Origin: Limnanthes douglasii subsp. nivea | Lineage: Eukaryota; Streptophyta; Magnoliopsida; Brassicales; Limnanthaceae | DNA: 64,000 nt | NCBI GenBank assembly: GCA_036936605.1 | Contig: JAUPFV010000002.1 | Coordinates: 247,277,305-247,341,304 of the forward strand | Direction: 5' to 3' | Shown here: positions 34,621-44,547 of the stretch, piece after piece | Layout: the number at the start of each line of letters is the position of its first letter | Numbering within the stretch: position 1 is the first letter of the stretch | Notes under the pieces: model-generated | The model's database searches: none | Told to the model about the DNA's origin: nothing | What the model saw: the letters and a program-made list of their open reading frames with translations, nothing else | Program-made: the position numbers and the translations under genes

Positions 34621-35639
34621 CTCGTCATCTGCCAGTTTCTCACCCTTTTAACAACCGTAATAGTGGCCTCCTTGCATTCCATCCCGTACCATTTGTAGCA
34701 CCTAGATATCATATTTGGCCTTACCAAATGTGCCCCTAGCGTGGTGTGCTCCATTATGAAGGGCTGCAAAGTAAAGCCACACTCGTATCACTTTCATATG
34801 AGAACAAACCAATAAACTAATTGCTCGATACAAACCAACAACACGGCTACGCAGCCGATGACGTGATCGGGTGTCCTTTTCTCCAAACAGTTTACCATAG
34901 ACATCGTTAGCTTATCAAATATTGCTCGCGACCAATCATAGTCATTAATTTTGACAATGTCTTCTACGTAGAAAACCATCATCCAGCCCATGATATCTCC
35001 AAACACTGAGTAGAACAGGGTAGAACAAATGAATAGTATCAAAAGCTTCGCAACGTCGGTTACAGATTCCTCACTACCATCCTTTGCAGCTATTTCTATT
35101 GCTTCTTGTGTCAGAACAGACAGTAGTTACTTAGTTGTATATGCCAAAACATCACTAAATCTAATAATATGTTATTCGTACCTTTATCATCGCATTTGAA
35201 ATAGACTTTTGGTTTGACGGTCCACTTTTCCTAGCCCTTGGACGTAAGAAATATTTCTGCATCAGTGACGACTCATTCTCCGCACCATCTGCAAATCTTC
35301 CAGTGAAAGCCCCGCCTCTGTTCGTAGGCATTTTCTCTGTTCCATGTTTAAGACCGAAGATTTCTTTAACATCCTTCGTTGTCAGCTTGACCCGCTTCGA
35401 ACGTATTCTAAAACACCCATTCTTTACAGAATATCTCTTTATAATCTCCTCTATAACTTTGTTAAACCTCTTCTTCGGCAGGTCTTCATTCCTTGTCGTG
35501 AAGGAAGTTTTAAGCAAAGTATAGAATGACGTGTTCTTTGTAGCCTCAGTATGCTCCTCGGTCACTATGTCTTTCTGCAGCAAATTTAATATGCTTACCA
35601 GACTAGACCTGTAAAAAGTACCTTTGCCCATAGCTAAAC

Positions 35640-36511
35640 CTGTTTGAACAAAACAACACACACGTAAGATTTTAGCAGTGCTAAACTCCTAGCAGAACTA
35701 TGTCCTACTGCAACTCTTTATAAACCAAACTTCAATCAGCCATTTGGTAACAACGCGTGTCACTCCTTTAACGTCACGCGATTTAAAAACAAAGACAAGT
35801 GTAGTGCTTACTTATACAAAGTCTAGCGACACACTCAATACACAACGCGCGTATTATTAGCAGGCTGAAATGCCTACTTCTCATTAAACTACTCCCTTTC
35901 GCGATACAGGACAGAGACTCACACGAGATGGGAAGTTCGAAACAAATTCCCAAACGTCGCGTAACAGGTACGCCAGACCCAATTGACAGAAACCCACAAC
36001 TAAACACAACCTAAATACTAACCAGGCTGACGCAAGATCGGTTTTACGATGACAACGTCATACGCGCCTTGTCACGGGGCACACCGTACTAGCACATAAT
36101 ACGCGTATCTCAATCAACCATTTCCATCATTGTGCATGTGAAAACCATCTACTGGCCTAACAATGTATTCACAGAACAAACGCGAAACAGAACCACGAAC
36201 TACTGTGCCCCAACTCAAAGCTACCAAAATTAAACCAAACCAATTAGACACTAACGCGAGACGAAGCTCCATTTATAGGAAAAACTACTTCAACTGCACC
36301 CATGTCATTGCCTCGCGCAAGACAGTAACCGGCTTACAGTTAACCACCTCTGATTACTTCTTCCATCTTCGCATAAAACTTACGTTACACTCACCGGCCG
36401 GGAAATCTAACCCAACTACTGAATGAATAAGCCAGTTAACCCAAAAAATGGTTCTTATCGATATCATCAAACAGACAATCTACTAAACACGATTAAGAAA
36501 AATCTACTAAC
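35640..36511 (-). promoter_or_regulatory. Probable 5'-UTR intron of the ULP gene with motif cluster
   Basis: Donor TTGAAG|GTTAGTAG at 36511 and acceptor TTCAAACAG|GT at 35640. It contains CACGCGATTT, TTCGCGATAC, GTCGCGTAAC, AACGCGAAAC, AACGCGAGACG, CTCGCGCAAGAC and several ACGCG(C/T)GT forms. The upstream exon (about 36512-36720) is Arg/Lys-coding but lacks an in-frame ATG, so it is treated as leader. Confidence 0.55.
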
Positions 36512-36896
36512 CTTCAATGTAGTTTCCACCGTTCGAACTTCCCCTGCACCGGTGGTTTTTGCTTTAGACGAGGAAAAAACAATAACCGGTCTACACAGCG
36601 TATATGATGCACGTCGATAGTTTCGAACCACCCTTCTTCTACCTTCGCCGGAGTTTATACTCTCGCGCTCGCCGGAGGTTGTTCGCAAAAAACGAGACGG
36701 TTGGTTGACAGGCTTCTTTTCGGTTCTAGTTCTTCTCTGACTTTCTCCTAAAGTCTTTTTGGTATCTTAAAGTCTTTGGGATTTGGGGGGAAAGTAAAAA
36801 TTAGAAAAATAGTAACCTACTTTCTCTTTTTTCTAGTATTAGGGCTAATTTGGTAAAAATATAGTCCTCTTACTACTAGACTAAGGGACTCATATT

Positions 36897-36950
36897 TGGG
36901 TACTTATTTGGGATTAGATACTTGAAAAGGTATTTAAGGGTACTTTTTCC
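36897..36950 (-). repeat. MULE right terminal inverted repeat
   Basis: Read inward on the minus strand: GGAAAAAGTACCCTTAAATA, then CCTTTTCAAGTATC and AAATAAGTACCC. Partner of the left end. Confidence 0.65.
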
Positions 36951-36959
36951 TTTTTTTAA
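36951..36959. repeat. MULE target-site duplication, right copy
   Basis: TTTTTTTAA, identical to the left copy. Confidence 0.8.
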
Positions 36960-37429
36960 ATGTATGATCGGATTTTTTAATAATTGTTTTTGTCTGTTTC
37001 GGTATTTTAAAATTATATTTAGAACTAAAATTGATTTTGTTTATTAAAATTTAGAAAAAAATCAAATTTTTTGATTCAATATTTTAATATTAATCAAATT
37101 TACAAGTTTAATGTCAATTTTCCATTTCCAAAACCCATATTTACATTAATACCAATTTACAATATTTAACTATGGTTTTCCTCATTTCTTGTGTGAATCA
37201 TGAATAACACTAAGAGAAACACAAATTATTTTATTTTTTAAAACCTCAAAAGAAGTAAAATGTTTGTGGAGATGACATAAAAGCACAAGCTACAACCTCA
37301 ATTGAAGCCAACAAAATTGAACATGTTATATTAGAAGAAACTAAGATTGAGCAAGAACAACTTTCTTAAAATTTTGAGACCGTTGATGAATGTATTGTTT
37401 CTGAAACTATTGAAAAATGTATTGATCTC
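36960..37429. other. AT-rich spacer before the hAT gene
   Basis: Probably includes the 5' part of the hAT element; no terminal repeat could be identified. Confidence 0.3.
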
Positions 37430-39613
37430 ATTTTTTTATACGAGATCGCGGTTTGTATACACAAATTGATTATTATGATCCAAATAAAAAGGATTTAGTT
37501 AGAATGACATATATTGATATTGGTCTATATCAACCAATACTAGTTTATCCTTACTCACGCCATGAACAACATCCTCGTCGCTTTAAACAATATTAGTTTA
37601 ATAAATTATCTTGGTTAGAGTATTCCCCTTATAAAGATGCAGTATACTATTTTTTTTTTCTTTTGTGAAAAAAATATTTGGAAGATGTGGTTCAAAACAC
37701 ATTAGTTGTTAAGGGTTTTAACAGTTTGAGGAAAGTAAACAATAGAAAATATTGTGCGTTTTTATGTCATGTTTGGACAAGAAAATATTATATTTCAACC
37801 TTTTGTTTGCGTCCAATTGTTTTTATAATCTAAAAAATCAACCATGTCACTTGGAAAAGATAGTTGAGAAGCAAAGTGAAGATGAAATTAAACGAAATTG
37901 GTTGCATCTTGAAGCATCAATAACATTTCAAGCTTCTGCTTTTAGAGCCCATGATTAAAGTTACACTTCAAAGAACCATGGAATGTTAAGGAGATGTTAA
38001 TCTTTTGGCATAATACAATAGTGAAGTAGAAGAAGCTGGTTTAGATAAAACTCTAAAAAATTCCACATACACTTCACTAAAAATCTAAAAAGAACTTCTA
38101 CATGTTTTTGCTAGAAATGTGCAAAGTATGATTCATGAGGAAATTGGTAATGAAAAATATTGTTTTATTGTTTATGAATCTTTGTAGTTAGATTTATTGA
38201 TACATAAGTTTTCGTGAAAGAGCGATAGTTAGATTTAGTCAATGTTAAAGATACGACTTCTTTAACTTTAAAAAATAAGATTTGTGGAATTTTGTCTCAT
38301 CATAATCTTACTGTTCAGAAAAATCAGAGGCAAAGGGTACGACGTCGCTAATAATATCAGGGATAAATGGAATGGGGTACAAACTTTATTTTTTAAAGAT
38401 TCTCGTTATACATATTACATTTACTGCTTGGAACATCAATTACAGTTAGCACTTGTTGCTGTACAAGAGAAGTGCCTCAGATCTACATTTTCTTTCAACA
38501 TTTTATTTTTATTATCAATGTTGTGATAAATTTTATTAAATGTCATGCTGAGTTGCAGGCTAATCAAATTGCTGAAATTGAAGATTTAAATTATATTGAG
38601 GATATTCAGACGGGTAAAAGTCTAAATCAACTTCTCGGAGATACTAGATGGATCTTGCATTTCACAACGATGTGTAGTTTGCTAAAAACGTATGGTCTCA
38701 CTCGTTTGATTTAATTGTACTCAAGATAAAACATTTTCTCAAGAATGTGATGCTTTGAATGTCATATTAAAGTTAATGTCGTATGAATTTGTGCTTATTT
38801 TACATGTGGTAAAAGAGATTATGGCTATTATTGATTTACTTTGTCGAGCATTACAACAATAAAAATTGATATTATGCACTTAATTTCTACTACAAAGTTG
38901 TTCATTCAAAAATTAAGAAAGGATGGTTGGGAGAGTCTTTTAGAGAATGTGAGTTTATTTTTTGACATATATAATATCTTGATTCCTCACATGTCTTTTC
39001 CTTATTTTGATTTATTGAAATCTCTTTGACAACAAAGAAAACCAAGACAAACATTGACAATAGAATATCATTATAACGTAGAAATATTTGTCGGTGCCAT
39101 AAATAAAAAATTACAGGAGTTAAACAATAGGTTTAGTGAACAAGCCACAAAGCTTCTCATCTTGAGTACATCATTGAATACTAGAGACTGTTACAAATCA
39201 TTCAATATAGAGAATATTGTATGCTTACTGCAAAATTCTATCATGATGATATTTTAGAAGAAGAACAAATTATTTTGAAGTGTGAATTACACCATTATGC
39301 CTAGATATTCCTACTCATCCATATTTTTAAGGATATGTATACTTTTGGTCATTTATGTCAAGCAATGGCAACAAAAGGGAAAGACGAAGTGTATTCGGCA
39401 ATAGATAGACGTTTACGTCTTGTCTTGACACTTCCTTAATCTACTGCAACATCCGATAGAGCTTTATCGGCTATGAAAATAATGAAAACAATTCTTTGTA
39501 ATTGAATGAAAAATGAATTTTTGAAAGATTACTTGGTAGTGTATATAAAAAAAAATTTGCAAAGTCATTACGCTCGGATGATATTATTGAAACATTTTAT
39601 ATGATAAAAAAAA
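37430..39613 (+). pseudogene. hAT transposase of the ZMYM1/TTF-DUF4371 type, broken
   Basis: Pieces appear in the right order over changing frames. IDYYDPNKKDLVRMTYIDIG and HEQHPRRFKQY-WLEYSPYKDAVYYF make up the TTF zinc-finger region, then ASITFQASAFRAHD (the 'QglaFRGHDE' block). KIRGKGYDVANNIRDKWNGVQ ('iRGQgYDgAsnm.g..nG') and YYIYCLEHQLQLALVAVQ ('yyiHC.aHqLqLalva') follow, then LNQLLGDTRWILHFTTMCSL, KDGWESLLENVSLFFDIYNI and EYHYNVEIFVGAINKKLQELNNRF. Last comes the hAT dimerisation block STATSDRALSAMKIMKTIL, about 39440-39500. Many stops. The last codons of the domain are separated from it by the Copia insertion at 39614 and resume at 43603. Confidence 0.85.
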
Positions 39614-40007
39614 TGTTATTAAATTACTATGCAATTATCACAAAATGGCTCAAGCACAGAACATGTGTGAAGGAAATATTTAAATGAACACATGATTTAA
39701 CCTGGTTCGAAAATTTTCTACGTCCACAGGCGCCGCCAGAGAAAAGAGTTTTACTATGGTAGAAAAGGTACATATTTCAGATTGTGTTTTGTGTAGGCTT
39801 ATTAGTCTATTTATAGGGAATTAATAGACTTACTAGACAATGGGCCTAATGGGCTCATACCACAAGACTAACAACGATACTGTCACAACACTTATTTGTA
39901 CTGCCGAACACAATACACTGTCAAGTCATAATATCACTATCAGAGACACAAAACTGTACTGCCGGACATAGTACACTGTAAAGGCACTATTCGACTCATT
40001 CATAACA
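39614..40007 (-). repeat. Copia-1 3' LTR
   Basis: 394 bp; starts and ends with the TGTTAT/ATAACA inverted ends. In the element's orientation, AAGGGGAAT at 40012-40020 just before it is the polypurine tract. Confidence 0.9.
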
Positions 40008-40093
40008 AATATTCCCCTTGAGGCGAATATCCTTTCTTCACTATCAACAAGAAAACTTCTCTTCTTCTGACTCACCAAATGCCCCTAAGGCAT

Positions 40094-41340
40094 TCACTCT
40101 ATACTACGAACACCAATCCAGTTTAGGCACTGCCTAAACTCTCGAACTGATACTGCCTTGGTCATTATATCTGTTGGATTATCGTGTGTAGACACTTTCT
40201 TCACATCAACAATTCCCTTTGATGTTATATCACGAATAAAATGATACTTGACATCTATGTGCTTTGTACACTCATGGTACATCTGGTTCCCTGTAAGGTG
40301 TGTGGCGCTTTGACTGTCACAAAACACTTTTGTATTAGTCCTATCTAAGCCCATATCTACCACCAAACCTTGCAACCATATTGCCTCTTTAACTACTTCT
40401 GTTACCGCCATGTACTCTGCCTCTGTTGTAGAAAAAGATACAGTAGCTTGCAACTGTGCTTTCCAACTAATCTCACTCCCAACTAGAGTAAATACATATC
40501 CTGTCAGAGATATTCTTTTATCCATATCACCTACAAAATCAGAATGAACAAAACCAACCATTGATCCTACAACATCATTTAGCGATTCACCAATATTGGT
40601 CTTGTTAAAAGTTAAGCCAACATTCACATTGTGTGAATTTCTGTTCCTGATAATCTCCATACCAAGAATTTTCTTTGCTCTACCCAGATCCTTCATCTCA
40701 AACTCGGCAGTAAGCTGCTTCTTTAACTGCACAATGTGTGACATACTACAAGCAGCAATAAGCATATCATCCACATACAGCAACAAGTAAACATAAGAAT
40801 CATCTGACATATTTTGATGATACACACAACTATCATATGGACTCCTCGTGAACCCTTTTGACACCATGAATATATCAAAACGTTTGTACCATTGCCTAGT
40901 GGATTGTTTCTAACCATACAATGACTTTTTCAGTAGACAAACTTTATCCTCCATATTAGGTTCGATAAATCCCTCTCGTTGTCTCATGTAGATTTGCTCC
41001 TCCAATTCACCATGTAGAAATGCAGTATTCACATCCAAATTCTCAAGCTCTAAATCTTGCAAAACTACTATGGCTAACAAAACTCGAATCGAACTATGCT
41101 TCACCACTGGAGAAAACACTTCATTGAATTCGATTCCTTCCATTTGAGTAAAACCCTTAGCGACCGGTCTGGCTTTGAATCGAGATGTCTCAACCCCTAG
41201 ATTACCTTCCATTTTCTTGAACACCCATTTACTTCCTACTATCTTCTGTCCTTTAGGAAAATCAACAAGCTTCCATGTTTGATTATTATGAAGAGATTCA
41301 ATCTCTTCCCCCATAGCACCAATCCATCGATCTCCTCTGA
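40094..41340 (-). pseudogene. Copia-1 reverse transcriptase and RNase H
   Basis: Begins MGEEIESLHNNQTWKLVDFP, a canonical Copia RT start, with SKWVFKKM, RFKARPVAKGF and LDVNTAFLHGEL. A TAG at 40907-40909 replaces the Leu of SLYGLKQ. The second part has YLLLYVDDMLIA (active-site YVDD intact), FEMKDLGRAKKILGMEI, then a jump to SMVGFVHSDFVGDMDKRIS and the RNase H blocks VSFSTTEAEYMAVTEVVKEA, KVFCDSQSA and KHIDVKYHFIRD. About 100 residues between RT and RNase H are missing. The frame ends GVRSIE at 40094. One stop plus the deletion inactivate it. Confidence 0.9.
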
Positions 41341-41379
41341 ACTCGCTATAGCTTCTCTGTAGCTACTAGGTTCCTGCAT

Positions 41380-42000
41380 CTAAACTTCTTCTGCAACTAA
41401 CAAAGCATATGCAACTAGATTCACATACCTTTTTGGAAGTCTAATATCTCTTCTTTCTCTTCCCAATGCTATGCTATAAGGTTGTTGTTCTGGTTCGGGC
41501 GCATCATCTTCACTATCATCCGATGCTGACGCTTCACCTCCTGATTCTGGATCCACCTCAGAACCACTTGAATTATTGGACCTGCTAGGAACTGATTCTA
41601 CTTCAAGCTCCACCTGTTTACTCACAACCGATCCTGATTCGCTATTTCTCCTACTTCCTTATGACTGTCTATCGAAGAAAACTCATTAAAAGTAACGTCC
41701 CTACTAATGAGAAAGCATGGAGACTTTGGAGAGGTACACCATAACCTATATCCCTTCACTCCAGTGGCATATCCTAGAAATATGCACCTCTTTGCCCTCG
41801 GCTCAAGCTTACCATCTCTCACATGAGCATACGCAGGACAACCGAACACCCTCAAATGTTCATAATCATCCGACGATCCACACCAAATCTCAAAAGGAGT
41901 TTTACAATCAATAGCCGTTGATGGAGACCGATTTACCAAGTAACACGTTGTATTGATAGCTTCAGCCCAAAAATCCTTTCCAAGTGCAACGGTGCCTACT
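41380..42000 (-). pseudogene. Copia-1 integrase C terminus without catalytic core
   Basis: ALGKDFWAEAIN and VNRSPSTAIDCKTPFEIWCG, then HLRVFGCPAYAHVRDGKLEP and CIFLGYATGVKGYRLW, are the end of the Copia integrase. A linker rich in Ser, Glu and Pro follows with a TAG between. The catalytic D-D-E core and the HHCC finger that should precede it are gone: the sequence passes from the pre-integrase block (about 42020) straight into this segment. Confidence 0.85.
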
Positions 42001-42019
42001 TTGGCTATTACTCTCTAAT

Positions 42020-42693
42020 GATGCTACTGCAGCATCGCCCATAACAACACTCCCCTCGAGAATGTAAAGACCATTCTGCAAACTGCCTTTCACGCATACC
42101 ATTGAGCCTTTTGTCACTTTGATTACACTGTCTTCTGCACGGTACTTGTAACCCCGAGAGTCTAGAGTCCCAAGAGAAATCAGGTTTCTATTTAGCCCAA
42201 GAACATGTCAGCACGTCAAGATTCTAACAACCCCGTCAAACATTTTGAGTCTAACGTTACCAATACCACCAACGATCAACGAATGATTGTTCCCTAAATA
42301 GACAGTTCCCTGCATTGGCTTGTAAGTATCGAACCACTTCTTGAACTGACACATGTGATATGTAGCACCAGTATCGATTACCCAAGAGTTTTTCCCAAAG
42401 TCTGAACTCACAGAGAATACATCTCCTCTACCTGTGTTTTCACTACCGTCGGAATCGTTCACACCTTCAACAATGTTTGCTGCATTTTCTTTTTGATTTC
42501 CCTTCTTACCATTCAGTTTCGGACAATCTCTCCTATAATGACACTGCTCACTGCATTCATAATAGTTTGAGTGGTTTACCCTTGACTTGGACCTCCAGTT
42601 CTTCCTTCTTAAAGAACTCGCTTTGCTTCTAGATCTTCCCCTAGTCATAAGACCTCCCCCTTCAGCTTGATTGTATGGCTGCAACTGTCTCAT
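42020..42693 (-). pseudogene. Copia-1 zinc knuckle, protease and GAG_pre-integrase
   Basis: YYECSEQCHYRRDC is the CCHC knuckle with its first Cys changed to Tyr and Gly to Cys. KNSWVIDTGATYHMC holds the intact protease DTGA triad, then KKWFDTYKPMQ and VYLGNNHSLIVGGIGNVRLK. After a stop at 42208, NRNLISLGTLDSRGYKYRAE and KGSLQNGLYILEG are the pre-integrase block. Confidence 0.85.
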
Positions 42694-43143
42694 CTACTTT
42701 GATTTCAGTGCCCCTTTGACATCTGCTAGTGATAACTTATCCTTACCATACATAATGGTATCTACAAACTTTTCATAGGGAGTTGGTAACGATCTCAATA
42801 CAAACAAAGCTTGATCCTCATCCTCAATATTGATATCTGTGTTCTCCAAGTCCATTATAATTGATTTGATATTATTTAAGTATAATCGGTTTACTACTGA
42901 TTTCTCTGAGTAAAGATCTCCTAGCTTTTTCCATGCGCAGGAAGCAGTCTTCTCACCACTAATCTCACGAAGCACATTGTCTTTCACACTCATTAAAATC
43001 CAGCACAAAGCCCTTTCTTGAAGATCTTGCTTCTCCTCTTCTTTCATCTCTTCTGGTAACTTATTCTCAACAGCCTTCCACAGCCCTTGCAGTACCAGTG
43101 AAGATTTCAATTTAATCATGTATTTTGTTGCTGTAGATGCCAT
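42694..43143 (-). pseudogene. Copia-1 gag (UBN2-type), shortened
   Basis: Open frame of 149 codons from ATG 43143: LKSSLVLQGLWKAVENKLPE, then ALCWILMSVKDNVLREIS, AWKKLGDLYSEKS and FVLRSLPTPYEKFVDTIMYG, the standard Copia capsid blocks. It has lost the N-terminal 'kFdG.nf..Wk' stretch and part of the middle. It ends at a TAG 42694 that separates it from the knuckle-protease frame; the natural readthrough is broken. Confidence 0.85.
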
Positions 43144-43178
43144 TGTGAAACCCTAATTTGCCAAAGCCCTAATTTCAC

Positions 43179-43198
43179 CATGTGGCTCTGATACCAAT
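43179..43198 (-). other. Copia-1 primer-binding site
   Basis: In the element's orientation, TTGGTATCAGAGCCACATGG: complementary to the 3' end of tRNA-iMet and located two bases inside the 5' LTR. Confidence 0.9.
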
Positions 43199-43200
43199 TT

Positions 43201-43602
43201 TGTTATTAAATTACTATGCAATTATCACAAAATGGCTCAAGCACAGAACATATGTGAAGGAAAGATTTAAATAAACACATAATTTAACGATTTAACGTGG
43301 TTCGACAATTGTCTACGTCCACGGGGGCCACCAGAGAAAAGAGTTTTACTATGGTAGAAAATGTACAGATTTCAGATTGTGTTTTGTGTAGCCCTAGTAG
43401 TATATTTATAGGGAATTAATAGACTTACTAGACAATGGGCATAATGGGCTCATACCACAAGACTAAGAACGATACTGTCACAATACTTATTTGTACTGCC
43501 GAACACAGTACACTGTCAAGGCACAATATCACTATCACATACACAAAACTGTACTGCCGGACACAGTATACTGTCAAAGCACTATGCGACTCATTCATAA
43601 CA
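43201..43602 (-). repeat. Copia-1 5' LTR
   Basis: 402 bp, 8 bp longer than the 3' copy because of an extra CGATTTAA-type insertion near 43290. Confidence 0.9.
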
Positions 43603-43740
43603 AAATAGACGATCACATCTCAAATAAATCGGTATATTTTTTGTATTTTATTATTGAGTGAGTTCCACTTTTTGATGTTATCAACTGTTCTGATGTGCGT
43701 ACTAGAACTAAAAAGTTGAGTCCCTAATACATTTATTATG
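43603..43740 (+). pseudogene. hAT transposase tail beyond the Copia insertion
   Basis: Directly after Copia-1 the reading continues with RRSHLK, matching the 'mK.RR.qL' end of the ZMYM1-type hAT dimerisation domain, whose previous residues (FYMIKK) precede the Copia at 39612. About 120 bp of hAT 3' flank probably follow. Confidence 0.65.
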
Positions 43741-44196
43741 TAATGATCTTAGTTCTGTCTCTCAAAATATATGCATTATCATTAAGATTTATAAATAATT
43801 TCTTAGATGTTTATTTTTTAAAAAAATAAACGAAGTTTTCCAATAATTTTGTTCAAATATATCAGTTTCCATTAACTTTTATTAATAAAATTAGGTATAT
43901 AATAGCAAAAATAGTGACAATTTATCATCATTATACACATACTGAACTCCTATCTTTCCTCCCTAGTCTAAGAGATCAATTTTTTACAATAGTACATCTT
44001 CACCAGCTAATCTTCTACCATAGAGTCCTTTCTTTTCAATTTAGTGCGCTGGTTTTTATATCTTCTATAATTTAATTATATATAGTTACTTACTATAATG
44101 GCTTTTTCTTCTCTTTTTCTCCTCTTTTTCTTCATTTCTTGCCCCTATCTAATCTATCAAAACTAAAAAAAAAGGTGTAATCGGATGAACAATTAA
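43741..44196. other. AT-rich spacer
   Basis: No feature recognised. Confidence 0.35.
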
Positions 44197-44201
44197 AGAA
44201 G

Positions 44202-44547
44202 TGATGTAGCCTAGAAAGTCCAAACAAAAGCCTTTTTAATTTTATTTTATTTTATTCAAATATCTTATGTATTTAAATCAAATCTAATTATATTAAGATT
44301 TGATTTTATTTTATTTTATTTGATTTTAGAATATTTATTTTATTTCCTTGTATTCTAATTTAGGGTTTTGAGAAGCTATTATATAAAGCCTCTTATGCCT
44401 TAAGTTATTTTAAGTTTTTGGAATAATAGATTTTTTATCTCTGAAAATTTCACTCTTTGTTACCCTTAGATTAGGGTTGCATCATGTTACCCTTGAATTA
44501 GGGTTTCATCTATCGTTGCTTCTTCTTCTATTTCCGCCGCGTCATCA
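44202..44547 (+). repeat. TRIM 5' LTR
   Basis: 346 bp. It contains ATTATATAAAGCC (about 44378), a probable TATA region, and two 'TTAGGGTT' blocks near the R/U5 side. Confidence 0.9.

Larger units (their letters stand above)
30379..35631 (-). pseudogene. MULE-borne ULP1-like cysteine peptidase with DUF1985/DUF287-like N terminus
   Basis: Reconstructed exons (minus): 35631-35182, 35104-34836, 34763-34621, 34212-33794, 33715-32685, 32063-31686, 31602-31339, 31261-31142, 31061-30831, 30636-30379; all introns are GT-AG. The first ATG (MGKGTFYRSS) is in the exon preceded by a 5'-UTR intron. N-terminal part: CFRIRSKRVKLTTKDVKEIFGLKHG and INDYDWSRAIFDKLTMSMV...GCVAVLL, like the DUF1985/DUF287 regions of plant transposon ULP proteins. 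Middle: a bipartite basic signal KRKKTVIRRRGKRAK, a coiled coil (RQIEELQREVALLTSKLQEQ) and a long acidic repeat-like linker. C-terminal: a C48 fold with NHWMLLVID (His codon 30942-30944), NYNSL (Asn 30891-30893 where Asp is usual), ISQQ and LDCGVFVCQY (Cys 30532-30534). A SUMO/ubiquitin-like protease or a peptidase-derived binding protein is expected. Two stops (33467, ~33335), a frameshift at a CA run (~33170) and about three others break the N-terminal half; the last five exons are open. Confidence 0.8.
22992..36950. mobile_element. 13,959-bp Mutator-like element with transposase and ULP1-type gene
   Basis: The ends are GGAAAATGTCACACTAAATACC on the left and, reading inward from the right, GGAAAAAGTACCCTTAAATACC; similarity decays after about 55 bp, so the terminal inverted repeats are short or eroded. 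A perfect 9-bp duplication flanks both ends. Inside are a MuDR-type transposase (plus strand), a probable two-exon gene with an acidic tail (minus) and an 11-exon ULP1-peptidase gene (minus); transcription of the two outer genes points inward from opposite ends. A CpG-rich short motif (CGCGAG/CGCGAT/CGCTAGA) occurs some 65 times, nearly always in introns and spacers. Size and content resemble the VANDAL/Kaonashi-type MULEs with ULP-like genes. The coding parts contain frameshifts, so this copy is probably no longer autonomous. Confidence 0.88.
39614..43602 (-). mobile_element. Copia retrotransposon (Copia-1), nested in the hAT gene
   Basis: Flanked by LTRs 39614-40007 and 43201-43602, both TGTTAT...ATAACA. 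The minus-strand order is 5' LTR, PBS, gag, protease, truncated integrase, RT-RNase H, PPT, 3' LTR. The LTRs differ by roughly two dozen substitutions and an 8-bp indel (about 93% identical by eye), so the insertion is not recent. The flanks are AAAAA and AAATA, an imperfect 5-bp duplication. The element is internally deleted (3,989 bp instead of about 5 kb). Confidence 0.9.

Noticed and set aside
36163..36620. Plus-strand frames of 87 and 65 codons at the right end of the MULE
   Set aside because: They lie opposite the ULP leader intron and first exon, with no domain and no upstream promoter signal.
22992..36950. CGCG clusters as a CpG island of a host gene
   Set aside because: The CpGs are organised in a fixed motif scattered over introns of transposon genes, not in a GC-rich promoter block.
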